Positions 15,880 to 24,310 of a DNA stretch of 24,310 bases are shown piece by piece. Position 1 is the stretch's first letter, and every line of letters begins with the position of its first letter. This DNA is from Porphyromonadaceae bacterium UBA4702 (GTDB taxonomy: Bacteria > Bacteroidota > Bacteroidia > Bacteroidales > Muribaculaceae). A program made the position numbers and the translations under genes. The stretch lies in contig DHKE01000066.1 of NCBI GenBank assembly GCA_002404675.1, forward strand, positions 1-24,310, in the 5' to 3' direction. The notes below the pieces were generated by a model, which was not told where the DNA came from, searched no databases, and was given only the letters and a program-made list of their open reading frames with translations.

Positions 15880-17751
15880 TTATCGCTTGTATGGGTTTCC
15901 CTCGTAGAAGTTGACGAAAGCTCGGTTCACGAGCCTGGTGCCGCCAGGGGTGGGGTAGTCGCCCGAGAAATACCAGTCGCCGGTGTGATTGGGAATTGCG
16001 CGGTGCATACCCTCCAATGACTGGTATACTATCTGCACTTCCGCGTTTGTGCCTTCCGGGGTCAGCATCTCAGCTATTTTCGCGGAAATCTCCTCGTCGG
16101 TAAACGGCGCATAGATTTCCTTGACGCAATTTCGCATCTCCTCTTTGGGCAGCTGTTCCTGCGCCTTGCAGTGTTCATACACATGAGCGGTCACGTCCTC
16201 CATACCGCGCTCCTTGAGCAACTGGATGGCAGCGCGGAAGGCTATGAACTCGCCCATGCGCGACATATCGATGCCATAGCAGTCCGGGTAGCGCACTTGG
16301 GGCGAACTTGACACTATTATTATTTTGCGCGGCTGCAGACGGTCAAGTATTCGTATGATAGACTGGCGGAGGGTAGTGCCGCGCACGATGCTGTCGTCGA
16401 TTACCACGAGTGAGTCAGTCCCCTTGCGGATAGTGCCGTATGTGATGTCATATACGTGGGCGGCAAGGTCGTCGCGTGTTTCGCCCTCGGCGATGAATGT
16501 CCGCAGTTTGATGTCCTTGATAGCCACCTTCTCGCGGCGTATTCGCTGCTTGAGTATTCGCTCGATGTTGGCTGCGGACAGTCGGCCTGATGCTGCGAGG
16601 CTCTCAATAGTGCTGATCTTGTGCTGGATAAGGTAGTCGTCAAACCCCTCCGTCAGGCCGAAGAATGCCGCTTCGGCGGTGTTGGGAATGAACGAGAACA
16701 CGGCATTCTCGAGGTCATGGTCGAGAGCCTTGGCTATCGGTTCTACCAGTTCGTGGCCGAGAGCCTTGCGCTCGTTGTAGATGTCCTTGTCGCTGCCGCG
16801 TGAGAAGTAGATGCGCTCAAACGAGCATTTTGCGGGTGCGAGAGGCGTTAGTATCTGCTCAATGCGCGGTGTGCCGTCGCGGTCAACGATGAGAGCTTCG
16901 CCCGGTTGCAGCTCGCATACGCTTTCTGCTTCGAGGTCAAAGACAGTCTGTATCACAGGACGCTCGCTCGCCACGACTACTCTCTCGCCATCGATATGGT
17001 AGAACACCGGGCGTATGCCGTGAGGGTCGCGCAGCACCCACATGTCGCCGTTGCCGACTATGCCGCAGATAGCATATCCGCCGTCCCACAGTGGTGCGCA
17101 GCGGTGCAGTATGTTGGCGACGTTGATGTCACGCGCTATCGCTTCCGACAGGTCGAGGCCTTTCAGCCCGTTCTCCTTGTGGATTTTGTACAGGCGTTCA
17201 TTCTCGCGGTCGAGTGCGTGTCCGAGCTGCTCGATGAGGAAGAACGTGTCGGAATATGTGCGCGGATGCTGTCCGCTGGCGATGATATGCTCAAATATCT
17301 CATCGACGTTGGTGAGGTTGAAGTTGCCGCACAGCAGAAGGTTGCGAGCGCTCCAGTTGTTTCGTCGCAGGAACGGGTGGACGTAGCTCAGGCCCGACCT
17401 TCCGGTGGTGCTGTAGCGCAGGTGTCCCATGTAGACATTGCCGACAAACGGCTCTTCTTCGGGCTGTTCACGGCGTGCTTTCTCAATGGCTTTGTGTACC
17501 TTGCTGAATATGTCGCGTATAGCGTCCGCTCCCTCGGCACGCTCGCGGAAAATGTACTCGTTGCCAGGCTTGACATTCATTTTCACGCAGCCCACGCCAG
17601 CAGCCTCCTGCCCACGGTTGTGCTGTTTCTCCATGAGCAGATACAGCTTGTTGAGGCCGTAGAGGCGAGTGCCGTATTTCTGCTGGTAGTATTCTATCGG
17701 TTTCAGCAACCGCACCATTGCGATGCCACATTCGTGTTTTATCAGTTCCAT
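15880..17751 (-). CDS. purF: Amidophosphoribosyltransferase-type (PurF-like) protein, long form
   Basis: First committed step of purine synthesis: PRPP plus glutamine to phosphoribosylamine. The class II glutaminase domain has its nucleophile at C8 (KHECGIAMV), so a 7-residue propeptide must be removed. It also has HNRGQEAAG at 44-52, GHLRYSTTG at 109-117 and CGNFNLTN at 141-148. The phosphoribosyltransferase domain has the PRPP loop LVVIDDSIVRGTT at 448-460. At 623 aa it is over 100 residues longer than common PurF (about 470-510), with extra sequence near 77-105 and beyond about 510. From memory, Bacteroidetes carry such a long form, sometimes beside a standard PurF, so this copy may be a second enzyme. 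It lies 47 nt downstream of smpB. Confidence 0.88.
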   Translation of the reverse strand: MELIKHECGIAMVRLLKPIEYYQQKYGTRLYGLNKLYLLMEKQHNRGQEAAGVGCVKMNVKPGNEYIFRERAEGADAIRDIFSKVHKAIEKARREQPEEEPFVGNVYMGHLRYSTTGRSGLSYVHPFLRRNNWSARNLLLCGNFNLTNVDEIFEHIIASGQHPRTYSDTFFLIEQLGHALDRENERLYKIHKENGLKGLDLSEAIARDINVANILHRCAPLWDGGYAICGIVGNGDMWVLRDPHGIRPVFYHIDGERVVVASERPVIQTVFDLEAESVCELQPGEALIVDRDGTPRIEQILTPLAPAKCSFERIYFSRGSDKDIYNERKALGHELVEPIAKALDHDLENAVFSFIPNTAEAAFFGLTEGFDDYLIQHKISTIESLAASGRLSAANIERILKQRIRREKVAIKDIKLRTFIAEGETRDDLAAHVYDITYGTIRKGTDSLVVIDDSIVRGTTLRQSIIRILDRLQPRKIIIVSSSPQVRYPDCYGIDMSRMGEFIAFRAAIQLLKERGMEDVTAHVYEHCKAQEQLPKEEMRNCVKEIYAPFTDEEISAKIAEMLTPEGTNAEVQIVYQSLEGMHRAIPNHTGDWYFSGDYPTPGGTRLVNRAFVNFYEGNPYKR

Positions 17752-17798
17752 ATAGCGTTGTCGGAGGGAGTGTTGTGTATTAAATCAAAAACAGGTGG

Positions 17799-18251
17799 TC
17801 ATTTTTTCATCAGGCGGTCGAGAGTCCGTTTGTCCTCGCGCTCCTTGATGGACTGCCGCTTGTCGTACTGCTTCTTGCCTCGGCCGATGCCGATGACCAG
17901 TTTGGCGTACCCCTTGTCGGAGATGAACATCCGCAGTGGTATTACGGTATTGCCGGCCACTTCCGCCGCTTTGGCTATCTTGCCTATTTCGCGCCGTGTG
18001 AGGAGCAGCTTGCGGTCGCGCCGTGAATTGTGGTTGTTGTATGACCCGTAGAAATACTCGGCAATGTACATTCCTTTGACCCATATTTCGCCGTTTTCGA
18101 CGAGGCAGTATGTGTCGGCAAGCGATGCCTTGCCCTGGCGTATTGACTTGATTTCAGTGCCTGTGAGCACGATGCCCGCTGTATAGGTGTCGCCTATCTC
18201 ATAGTCGAATGTTGCGCGGCGGTTCTTTATGTTGACTTGCTGTGGTGTCAT
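17799..18251 (-). CDS. smpB: SsrA-binding protein SmpB
   Basis: Binds tmRNA and delivers it to stalled ribosomes for trans-translation. The 150-aa length is standard. Family hallmarks are [18 protein letters not shown] near 10-27, [13 protein letters not shown] at 30-42, FYGSYNNHN near 67-75, RDRKLLL near 79-85 and the basic tail (KREDKRT-like, ending DRLMKK) that enters the decoding centre. The start is preceded by an A-rich leader (AAACAAACAAAGAAG), typical of Bacteroidetes translation initiation. There is a 42-nt gap from the Yip1-like gene. No tmRNA gene is seen in the window. Confidence 0.97.
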   Translation of the reverse strand: MTPQQVNIKNRRATFDYEIGDTYTAGIVLTGTEIKSIRQGKASLADTYCLVENGEIWVKGMYIAEYFYGSYNNHNSRRDRKLLLTRREIGKIAKAAEVAGNTVIPLRMFISDKGYAKLVIGIGRGKKQYDKRQSIKEREDKRTLDRLMKK

Positions 18252-18293
18252 GTCTTCTTTGTTTGTTTTGTCGTTGGATAATCTTCCTCGGTG

Positions 18294-19001
18294 TCAACTG
18301 AATATATATTTGAACAATATGGTCAGCCCTATCGTCGCAAATGACACCCAGGCTATGGTTTTGTAGTGCGTGTCTGATGGAATGCGCAGGAATTTCACGC
18401 CTTTCACTATCAGGTATATGCTGAATATCGGCATGAAGAACATGGCCGGCTCAAGTATTGGCGCCCAGGAGCCGATAATGCTCGCCAGCACAAGCGGAGA
18501 TATCACAGCCATTATGTATATGCTGCCGAAACTGGTGCGCAATGCCTTGCAGACTTTTTGCGGCAGCATGATTTCACACAGTATTGCCGTGCCGTAATAT
18601 GTCAATAGGAAAGCCACTGCAGTTGTGATGCTTTTTACCAGAACTGATGCGGTGGTCGTTGCCGAATTGTGCATGAAGTCGGCAATGCTGCTCAACCCGG
18701 CTATCAGTATCAACGGAAAGAAGCACCCGAATTCAAAAGCACGCGCACTCAGTTTTGTGCGGCGTAAGTCTCTCCACCCTTCGACTGGGCCGAACATCAG
18801 TTTTATGAACAGCCACACCGGATTTTTGCTTGTGCGCTGTCTGTCCGGATGTTGCTTGGCTGTTGTTTCGGCGTCATCATGACTTTCCGCAGGAGATGGA
18901 TTGGCATCTCCTGTCGCTGCGGCTTCGTCCTCCTCGGGCAGGGAATAATACACCGAGCCGTTGTCGTTGTCATATCGGTCTTCCATGCTTTCAGTCGCCA
19001 T
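18294..19001 (-). CDS. Yip1-like integral membrane protein
   Basis: A 235-aa protein with an acidic, disordered cytoplasmic N-terminus (residues 1-55, rich in E, D, A and S) and about five membrane segments, near 91-108, 118-140, 160-178, 184-200 and 214-234. The entry segment PVWLFIKLMFGPVEGWRDLRRTKLS at 61-85, cited by its ends PVWLF and RTKLS, is the pattern seen at the start of Yip1-domain proteins of Bacteroidetes. The function in bacteria is unknown. The ATG at 19001 overlaps the murB fusion stop by 11 nt. An ATG five codons later (18986) would instead leave a 4-nt gap and is about as likely. Confidence 0.75.
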   Translation of the reverse strand: MATESMEDRYDNDNGSVYYSLPEEDEAAATGDANPSPAESHDDAETTAKQHPDRQRTSKNPVWLFIKLMFGPVEGWRDLRRTKLSARAFEFGCFFPLILIAGLSSIADFMHNSATTTASVLVKSITTAVAFLLTYYGTAILCEIMLPQKVCKALRTSFGSIYIMAVISPLVLASIIGSWAPILEPAMFFMPIFSIYLIVKGVKFLRIPSDTHYKTIAWVSFATIGLTILFKYIFS

Positions 19002-20805
19002 AGTTGTGTGTGCATATTTCGATTGTCAGACCGTCGTATGCCGGATGCACGTTGTCGGGAAGTTCTGTGTCAAGACATTTGTGTTTCCCCGCTTCGTGCG
19101 CGAGGTGGGTGAGGTATGCCTGTCGTGGTTGTATCTCTCGGATTAGGTCAAGAGCCTGTCTTATGCTGAAGTGCGCAAAGTGCTTGCGGTGGCGCAATGC
19201 GTTTACAATCAGCGTGTCAACACCGTAGAGCTTCTCTCGCTCAGAAGGTTCAATGCTGCTCGCGTCGGTGATGTACGCGAAATTCCCGATGCGGTAGCCG
19301 TATATGGGCAGCTTGCCGTGGAATACCTCTATGGGCACTATCTTGACACCATTAATCTCAAACGGCCGCCCGTCGATGACGTGTGTCTCAAACTGGGGCA
19401 CTCCTGGGTAAGGATGCTCGCGGAAACAGTAGTCGAGGCGGCGGCGCAGGTCGCCGTTGACATCGCTGCGCATGTACAGCGGCACATCGCCGAACACACA
19501 CATCGGCCTCAGGTCGTCGAGACCTCCGACATGGTCGTAATGGCTGTGGGTCAGCAGCACTGCGTCTACGCTATGGATGTCATGCAGCAGAGCCTGGCTG
19601 CGAAAGTCGGGAGACACGTCGATCAGGATGTTCTGATCGTTGGTCTGTACAAGCACTGATGCTCTCATGCGCTTGTCATGCGGGTCATCTGACTGGCAGA
19701 CCTCGCAGCGGCAGCCGATTTCGGGTATGCCTTTGGACGTGCCGCTGCCCAGCACAGTCACCTTAATTGATGTGTCGATATAGTTCACCTCGCGGCGCAG
19801 GCGTATGCCGTACTTTTGCATCACTGTATTCTCTATATGCTGAGCCAGCGCGGTTACGTCGGCGGCAGTGGCATTGCCGGTGTTGGCTATCACAAGGCAC
19901 TGCTTGGGATATACTTGTGCACCCCCGACGCGGTAGCCTTTCAGCCCGGCATGTTCGATAAGCCACCCGGCCGGGACTTTCACCCGGTGGTCGTCCACGC
20001 GGTATGACGGCACGTCGGGGTCTCGCCGCAGCACTTCCTCGCGGAAATAATACTCAGACCCGACAGGGTTTTTGAAGAAGCTGCCCGCGCTGCCGATTAC
20101 TTTCGGGTCCGGCAGTTTCTCATTGCGCAAACGCATTACCTCGCTGCGCACTTCTTCGGGAGAGGGGCTGTGTCCGAGGCTTTCGCTCCACGCTTTCAGC
20201 GGGCCGTAGTCGAGATGCTTAGCCTTGCCGTCGTGGTTGAGGCGGAAGCTGACGCGCAGAATGAAGTAACGCCCCTTCCACTCGCGCTTGAAGCGGCTGT
20301 CGCGGTATCCGAACTGGCACTCCTCTCGTGAGAGCATCACGGTTCTGCGCGACATTGTGTCGAAACACTCCACCGAGTGTATGTAGTCGCCGGCCTCCAC
20401 ACCGTATGCCCCTACATTCTGCACAGCAGCCGCGCCGACTTCTCCCGGTATGCCGGACAGGTTTTCAAGCCCTGAAAGCCCCTGCTCGATAGTCCACGCT
20501 ATGAAATCGTCCATGCGTTCGCCTGCTCCAGCTATTGCGTATACCGTGTCGGGGTCTTTTTCGTAGCGGCGGAAGCCACGTATGCCGCAATGCAGTATAA
20601 GTCCGTCAAAATCACGGATGAACAGCAGGTTGCTCCCCTCGCCGATGTGGAGCACAGGAGAGTTGAGGTACTCCTGTGTCCGTGACAGCGCTTCCAGCTG
20701 CCGGACATTGGCGTATTCGGCATACATCCGCGTGCGGACCGGTATTCCGAAGGTGGTATGTGACGTGATGTCTATGTCGTGTTTTATCAAATCAGTCGCT
20801 TTCAT
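18991..20805 (-). CDS. murB: UDP-N-acetylenolpyruvoylglucosamine reductase (MurB) fused to a metallo-beta-lactamase-fold hydrolase
   Basis: 604 aa in one frame. Residues 1-343 are type I MurB, the FAD/NADPH enzyme making UDP-MurNAc for peptidoglycan. Visible motifs are HIGEGSNLLF at 53-62, SGIPGEVGAAAVQNVGAYG at 117-135, GYRDSRFK at 166-173 (R168), GSAGSFFKNP at 238-247 (proton-donor S242) and E339 in RREVNYI. After a very short linker, residues 347-604 are an MBL-fold hydrolase of the PhnP-like group: VLGSGTSKGIPEIGCRCEVC at 351-370, THSHYDH at 419-425, H496, D514 in YITDAS and H567/H570 in THLAH. Free-standing homologues begin just where this half does. The two are more often adjacent genes in Bacteroidales, as I recall. 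Confidence 0.92.
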   Translation of the reverse strand: MKATDLIKHDIDITSHTTFGIPVRTRMYAEYANVRQLEALSRTQEYLNSPVLHIGEGSNLLFIRDFDGLILHCGIRGFRRYEKDPDTVYAIAGAGERMDDFIAWTIEQGLSGLENLSGIPGEVGAAAVQNVGAYGVEAGDYIHSVECFDTMSRRTVMLSREECQFGYRDSRFKREWKGRYFILRVSFRLNHDGKAKHLDYGPLKAWSESLGHSPSPEEVRSEVMRLRNEKLPDPKVIGSAGSFFKNPVGSEYYFREEVLRRDPDVPSYRVDDHRVKVPAGWLIEHAGLKGYRVGGAQVYPKQCLVIANTGNATAADVTALAQHIENTVMQKYGIRLRREVNYIDTSIKVTVLGSGTSKGIPEIGCRCEVCQSDDPHDKRMRASVLVQTNDQNILIDVSPDFRSQALLHDIHSVDAVLLTHSHYDHVGGLDDLRPMCVFGDVPLYMRSDVNGDLRRRLDYCFREHPYPGVPQFETHVIDGRPFEINGVKIVPIEVFHGKLPIYGYRIGNFAYITDASSIEPSEREKLYGVDTLIVNALRHRKHFAHFSIRQALDLIREIQPRQAYLTHLAHEAGKHKCLDTELPDNVHPAYDGLTIEICTHNYGD

Positions 20806-20838
20806 GAGTTGTCTTGGTTTTGTGTGTCCGGGTGTGTT

Positions 20839-21792
20839 TTACTGTCTGAAATCTACGAGTATGCCATCCTCGAATTGCAGGTATCTGCCGCCGTCGTATT
20901 TCCACAGGTCGAGGGTGTTGGCATAGCTGCGCCCGGAGTCCGCGTCTGCCGGCATCCCCATTGACAGGCGGCACTCCTGCTTGGTCATCCCTTGCCGCAC
21001 GCGCCCTCGCTGTATCAGTTCCCACACGTCAGGCTCGATGTTGGGGTACTGCTTCTTCAGGTCGGTCAGGTAGAACAGCGAGGCGAAGCGACGGCTCGAT
21101 GTCTGGCTGCCGTCTTCGGGGTTCATGTAGTAGTTGCCTACTGTGCCGCCGCTGTCTGTGAATGTCACCTTTATTGGGAAAATCATATTGCCCGGCGTGA
21201 CTGCAGTCACTGTAACGGGGATGTATTTGCGCCCGACAAAATCCTCGTCCTCGTCATCATACCATAGCTGCGTGCGTGTCCAGTAGGTATTGCCGTGCAT
21301 ACGGCGGTCTATGGCATGGACAGTCTCCATGTCTATCAGAGCCGCAATGTCAAGACTGGTGAACTCTTTGGGCGCATTGTCCGTGGAAATGCCTGTGTCG
21401 TACAGGTATTTCCCTGCCGACCCTTCAAGTGCCAATGCGGCTGTGACGCTGCCGTCAGGGTGGTGTTCGGGTTGTGTGCCCGCATACGTCAGTATGTCGC
21501 CACGATGAGGTTGCTTGCCCGGATCGGCCGGGAGTGTCCGCTGCACGAGCATAACGGCAAATTTATCGTCAGCCACATAGAACTGCCGCCCCTCTTTCCA
21601 TTCCCCGAGTGGCGTGCCGTTGATGTCAGCAAGGTACAGGTCTTCTGCCGACGGCGCGATCTCACGTGTGTCGCTTCGTGACAGCTTGATGGCCTGTGTG
21701 CTCTCGACACCGGTAAAACACGAGGTGAGTGAAGCCGTTGCGGCAACACTCATCCCGGTTAACAGTATATGTATGATGCGGTGTCTATTCAA
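20839..21792 (-). CDS. Lipoprotein with a BamE-like C-terminal segment
   Basis: A 317-aa predicted lipoprotein of unknown function. The start is TTG at 21792: MNRHRIIHILLTGMSVAATA followed by the lipobox SLTSC with C25. The next internal Met (residue 14) would leave too little signal peptide, so TTG is favoured. It also forms a 4-nt TTGA overlap with the purL stop, equivalent to the common ATGA. Residues about 263-317 (RVRQGMTKQECRLSMGMP, then LDLWKYDGGRYLQFEDGILV) follow the pattern of the SmpA/OmlA (BamE) fold, a small domain found in outer-membrane assembly lipoproteins. That likeness is by eye and needs a profile search. The middle has no domain I recognise. There is a 33-nt gap to murB. 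Confidence 0.8.
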   Translation of the reverse strand: MNRHRIIHILLTGMSVAATASLTSCFTGVESTQAIKLSRSDTREIAPSAEDLYLADINGTPLGEWKEGRQFYVADDKFAVMLVQRTLPADPGKQPHRGDILTYAGTQPEHHPDGSVTAALALEGSAGKYLYDTGISTDNAPKEFTSLDIAALIDMETVHAIDRRMHGNTYWTRTQLWYDDEDEDFVGRKYIPVTVTAVTPGNMIFPIKVTFTDSGGTVGNYYMNPEDGSQTSSRRFASLFYLTDLKKQYPNIEPDVWELIQRGRVRQGMTKQECRLSMGMPADADSGRSYANTLDLWKYDGGRYLQFEDGILVDFRQ

Positions 21793-24310
21793 TGTTCAAA
21801 CCATTTGCGTGCGTTGACGAATGCCGTCAGCCACGGGGTGATTTGGTCTCTCAGTCTGCCGGAGGGGTAGTAGCCGCACTGCCAGGGGAATATGGCGCGT
21901 TCCAGGTGCGGCATCATTGCCAGGTGACGGCCGTCCTTGCTGCAGATTGCAGCCACCGACCCGAATGACCCGTTGGGGTTGCCCGGATATGTGCCGTATG
22001 CGTAGCGTGCGGCGATGTTGTGGTCTGACAGTTTTCCGGGCAGTGAGAATCTGCCCTCGCCGTGAGCCACCCATATGCCGAGCTTCATGCCAGCGAGCGG
22101 CGACAGCATGACACTGTTGTTTTCGGGTATTTCAACTGACAGGAACGCAGACTCAAACTTGCCCGACGTGTTGTGGTGCATCGACGGGTGAACCTCAGCC
22201 TCTGGCTCGATGAGCCCAAGCTCCATCATCAGCTGGCATCCGTTGCAGATGCCCAGCGAGAGCGTGTCCTCGCGTGCGTAGAAGTTCTTGAGGGCGGTGC
22301 GGGCTTTCTCGTTGTACAGGAAGCCGCCTGCCCAACCCTTGGCAGACCCCAGCACGTCCGAGTTGGAGAAACCGCCGCAGAATACTATCATGTTTACATC
22401 CTCGAGTGTCTCGCGTCCGCTTGTCAGGTCGGTCATGTGCACGTCCTTGACATCAAAGCCGGCCAGATGGAGGCTGTATGCCATTTCGCGGTCGCCGTTG
22501 ACGCCCTTTTCGCGGATTATGGCAGCCGTGATGCCCGACTTGCCAGGACGCTCGAATGACAGTCCGTAGCTGCTCAGTTTGCCATTGAACGAGGAGGGTA
22601 TGTTGTACAGCACAGGCTGCTTGCGGTAGTTGCGGTAACGGAGTTCAGCGCATTTCTCGCCGCTCTGGTCGCGGTCGAGCAGGTATGATGAGTGATACCA
22701 TACGTCGCGCAGCTCGTCGATGTCAAATGTATATGTGCTGCCATGGTGCGTAACTGTCAATGCGCGCTCCTTGCTGACGCTGCCGATTTTGTGGTAGCAT
22801 ACGCCGGCTGCCTTTAGTTCCTCCTCTGCTGTGGCGAGGTTGCTGTCTGCCACCTGTATCACAACGCCTGGGTTCTCGGCAAAGAGTATTTTGACAATGT
22901 CGTCCTCTGCGAAGCTGTCGAGGTTTATCTCCATGCCGAACCGCGTGTTGGCGAAATTCATTTCCAGCAGGGTGGTAATCAGTCCGCCCGCGCTGATGTC
23001 ATGCTGCGCCAGCACCAAGCCTCGGCGGTTGAGCGTTTGCAACGCGCAGAATGCGGCGGCAAACGCTTCCGGATTTTTCACCGTCGGGGCTTCGCTGCCT
23101 ACAGCGTTGAGCGACTGGAAGAATGCCGAGCCGCCCAGCTTGAACGCATCGCTGCTCATGTCTACATATATAAATGTGGACTGGCGCGAGGATGCCACCG
23201 GCGAGATGACCTTGCGGATGTCACGCACCTCTCCGGCTGCGGAGATGATGACTGTGCCGGGGGCAAGCACCTTGCGGTCGCCGTATTTCTGGGTCATCGA
23301 CAGCGAATCCTTTCCTGTCGGTATGTTCACGCCGAGCGCACGCGCAAATGCGGAGCAAGCCTCGACGGCGCGGTACAATGCGGCATCCTCCCCGGGGTTC
23401 TTGCACGGCCACATCCAGTTGGCTGACAGGGACACTGATTTCAGCCCGTCCATGAGCAATGCTCCTGAAATATTGGTCAGTGCCTCGGCGATAGACAGCA
23501 CCGAACCCTTTGCCGGGTCTGACAATGCTGCTTGCGGAGCATGACCTATGGAAGTGGCGATGCCGGCTTTGCCACGGTAGTCGAGCGTTGCCACGCCGCA
23601 GTCGCTCAGCGGCAGCTGCAAGCGTCCTTGGCATTGCTGTCGGGCAATGCGGCCAGTCACCGAGCGGTCTACCTTATTGGTCAGCCAGTCTTTGCAGGCA
23701 ACGGCCTCAAGCTGAAGCACCTGATTCAAGTATTCGTCTATGTGTTGTGCATCGTATTGCGCGTCGTGGTATTTATGCTCTACTGTCGTGTCCGTCATTA
23801 CCGTCTTGGGTGAGTTGCCGAACATATCCGACATATTCAGGTCAATGGGGCGCACGCCGTCTTTCTGCTCAAACACGAAGCGGGCGTCGTCGGTCGTTTC
23901 GCCGACTACATAGAACGGTGCCTGTTCGCGCTCGGCAATGCGCTTGACGCGGTCGATGTCCTTTTCTGCCATTACCAGTCCCATGCGCTCTTGGCTCTCG
24001 TTGCCGATTATCTCTTTGGACGAGAGTGTCTTGTCGCCTACGGGAAGAGCTGCAATGTCGATTTTACCGCCGGTAGCCTCAACCAGTTCGGAAAGGGCGT
24101 TCAGGTGACCTCCTGCGCCATGGTCATGGATGCTGACACAAGGATTGCTTTCCATCTCCTCCAATGCACGAACCACGTTGCTGACACGCTTCTGCATCTC
24201 GGGGTTGGCGCGCTGCACGGCGTTGAGTTCTATTGAGTTGTCGTATTCGCCGGTCTCTACTGACGAGACTGCGCCGCCGCCCATGCCGATGCGGTAGTTG
24301 TCGCCGCCCA
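21789..24310 (-). CDS. purL: Phosphoribosylformylglycinamidine synthase, 5' end cut by window edge
   Basis: Fourth step of purine synthesis: FGAR, glutamine and ATP to FGAM. About 839 residues are visible of roughly 1230 in the single-chain form. The frame stays open to the right edge, reading GGDNYRIGMGGGAVSSV, a PurL ATP-site block, so the ATG at 24284 is internal. Next come HDHGAGGHLN, GRIARQQCQGRLQLPLSD, IATSIGHAPQ, NWMWPCK and TGKDSLSM, all family motifs. The C-terminal glutaminase domain has FCGGFSNSD, the nucleophile Cys in LGICNGCQL and the His/Glu pair in MPHLERA, so this is the large form with its own amidotransferase rather than a PurLQS complex. The stop overlaps the lipoprotein start by 4 nt. 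Confidence 0.97.
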   Translation of the reverse strand, partial: GGDNYRIGMGGGAVSSVETGEYDNSIELNAVQRANPEMQKRVSNVVRALEEMESNPCVSIHDHGAGGHLNALSELVEATGGKIDIAALPVGDKTLSSKEIIGNESQERMGLVMAEKDIDRVKRIAEREQAPFYVVGETTDDARFVFEQKDGVRPIDLNMSDMFGNSPKTVMTDTTVEHKYHDAQYDAQHIDEYLNQVLQLEAVACKDWLTNKVDRSVTGRIARQQCQGRLQLPLSDCGVATLDYRGKAGIATSIGHAPQAALSDPAKGSVLSIAEALTNISGALLMDGLKSVSLSANWMWPCKNPGEDAALYRAVEACSAFARALGVNIPTGKDSLSMTQKYGDRKVLAPGTVIISAAGEVRDIRKVISPVASSRQSTFIYVDMSSDAFKLGGSAFFQSLNAVGSEAPTVKNPEAFAAAFCALQTLNRRGLVLAQHDISAGGLITTLLEMNFANTRFGMEINLDSFAEDDIVKILFAENPGVVIQVADSNLATAEEELKAAGVCYHKIGSVSKERALTVTHHGSTYTFDIDELRDVWYHSSYLLDRDQSGEKCAELRYRNYRKQPVLYNIPSSFNGKLSSYGLSFERPGKSGITAAIIREKGVNGDREMAYSLHLAGFDVKDVHMTDLTSGRETLEDVNMIVFCGGFSNSDVLGSAKGWAGGFLYNEKARTALKNFYAREDTLSLGICNGCQLMMELGLIEPEAEVHPSMHHNTSGKFESAFLSVEIPENNSVMLSPLAGMKLGIWVAHGEGRFSLPGKLSDHNIAARYAYGTYPGNPNGSFGSVAAICSKDGRHLAMMPHLERAIFPWQCGYYPSGRLRDQITPWLTAFVNARKWFEH

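Noticed and set aside
16906..18051. A 381-codon open frame on the plus strand opposite purF and smpB
   Set aside because: It is antisense to two clearly recognised genes, has no domain resemblance and arises from codon bias on the opposite strand.
14070..20838. Internal promoters or terminators in the short gaps of the minus-strand run
   Set aside because: I read the gaps at 14070-14099, 17752-17798, 18252-18293 and 20806-20838 for TAnnTTTG boxes and hairpins with T-runs and saw none. Promoters inside genes were not scanned.

Overview
The window looks like a chromosomal segment of a gut-type Bacteroidales bacterium, possibly Muribaculaceae-like. The evidence is protein-level resemblance to Bacteroidetes homologues, a Bacteroides-type promoter (TTTG, 19 bp, TAnnTTTG), sparse Shine-Dalgarno signals, dense head-to-tail gene packing and moderately high GC. 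The genus is inference. I see no rRNA, tRNA, IS element, phage gene or CRISPR array. Nearly every base is coding, and all genes but one lie on the minus strand.

Region A (1-8388) is a citrate module read right to left from a good promoter at 8204-8235: citD, citE, citF (the three citrate lyase subunits), citX and a citC::citG fusion (prosthetic-group synthesis, transfer and acetylation), then an aconitase-family hydratase and an NADP isocitrate dehydrogenase of the eukaryote-like type, cut by the left edge. Gaps are at most 52 nt and several genes overlap, so this is probably one transcript. It links oxaloacetate + acetate, citrate, isocitrate and 2-oxoglutarate. No transporter, citrate synthase or regulator is visible. 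This is the most interesting part of the window.

Region B (8130-8940) holds the divergent promoter region and the only plus-strand gene, a NlpC/P60 lipoprotein. The citD leader carries an imperfect inverted repeat over the -7 box and a perfect 25-nt mirror repeat. A 12-bp perfect hairpin lies in the end of the convergent mazG-like gene.

Region C (8940-24310) is a packed minus-strand run of 12 genes. In transcription order they are: purL (5' end cut by the right edge), a lipoprotein with a BamE-like tail, a murB::metallo-beta-lactamase-fold fusion, a Yip1-like membrane protein, smpB, a long purF-type amidotransferase, a U32-family protein, a secreted S1/P1 nuclease, a stand-alone HsdR-N nuclease-fold protein, a UvrD/PcrA helicase, nspC and a MazG-like pyrophosphohydrolase. 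These are mostly housekeeping functions: purine synthesis, cell wall, ribosome rescue, nucleic acid metabolism and spermidine synthesis. Many junctions overlap by 4 nt or are separated by 1-50 nt, which suggests translational coupling. I found no convincing internal promoter in the short gaps I read, but I did not scan within genes.
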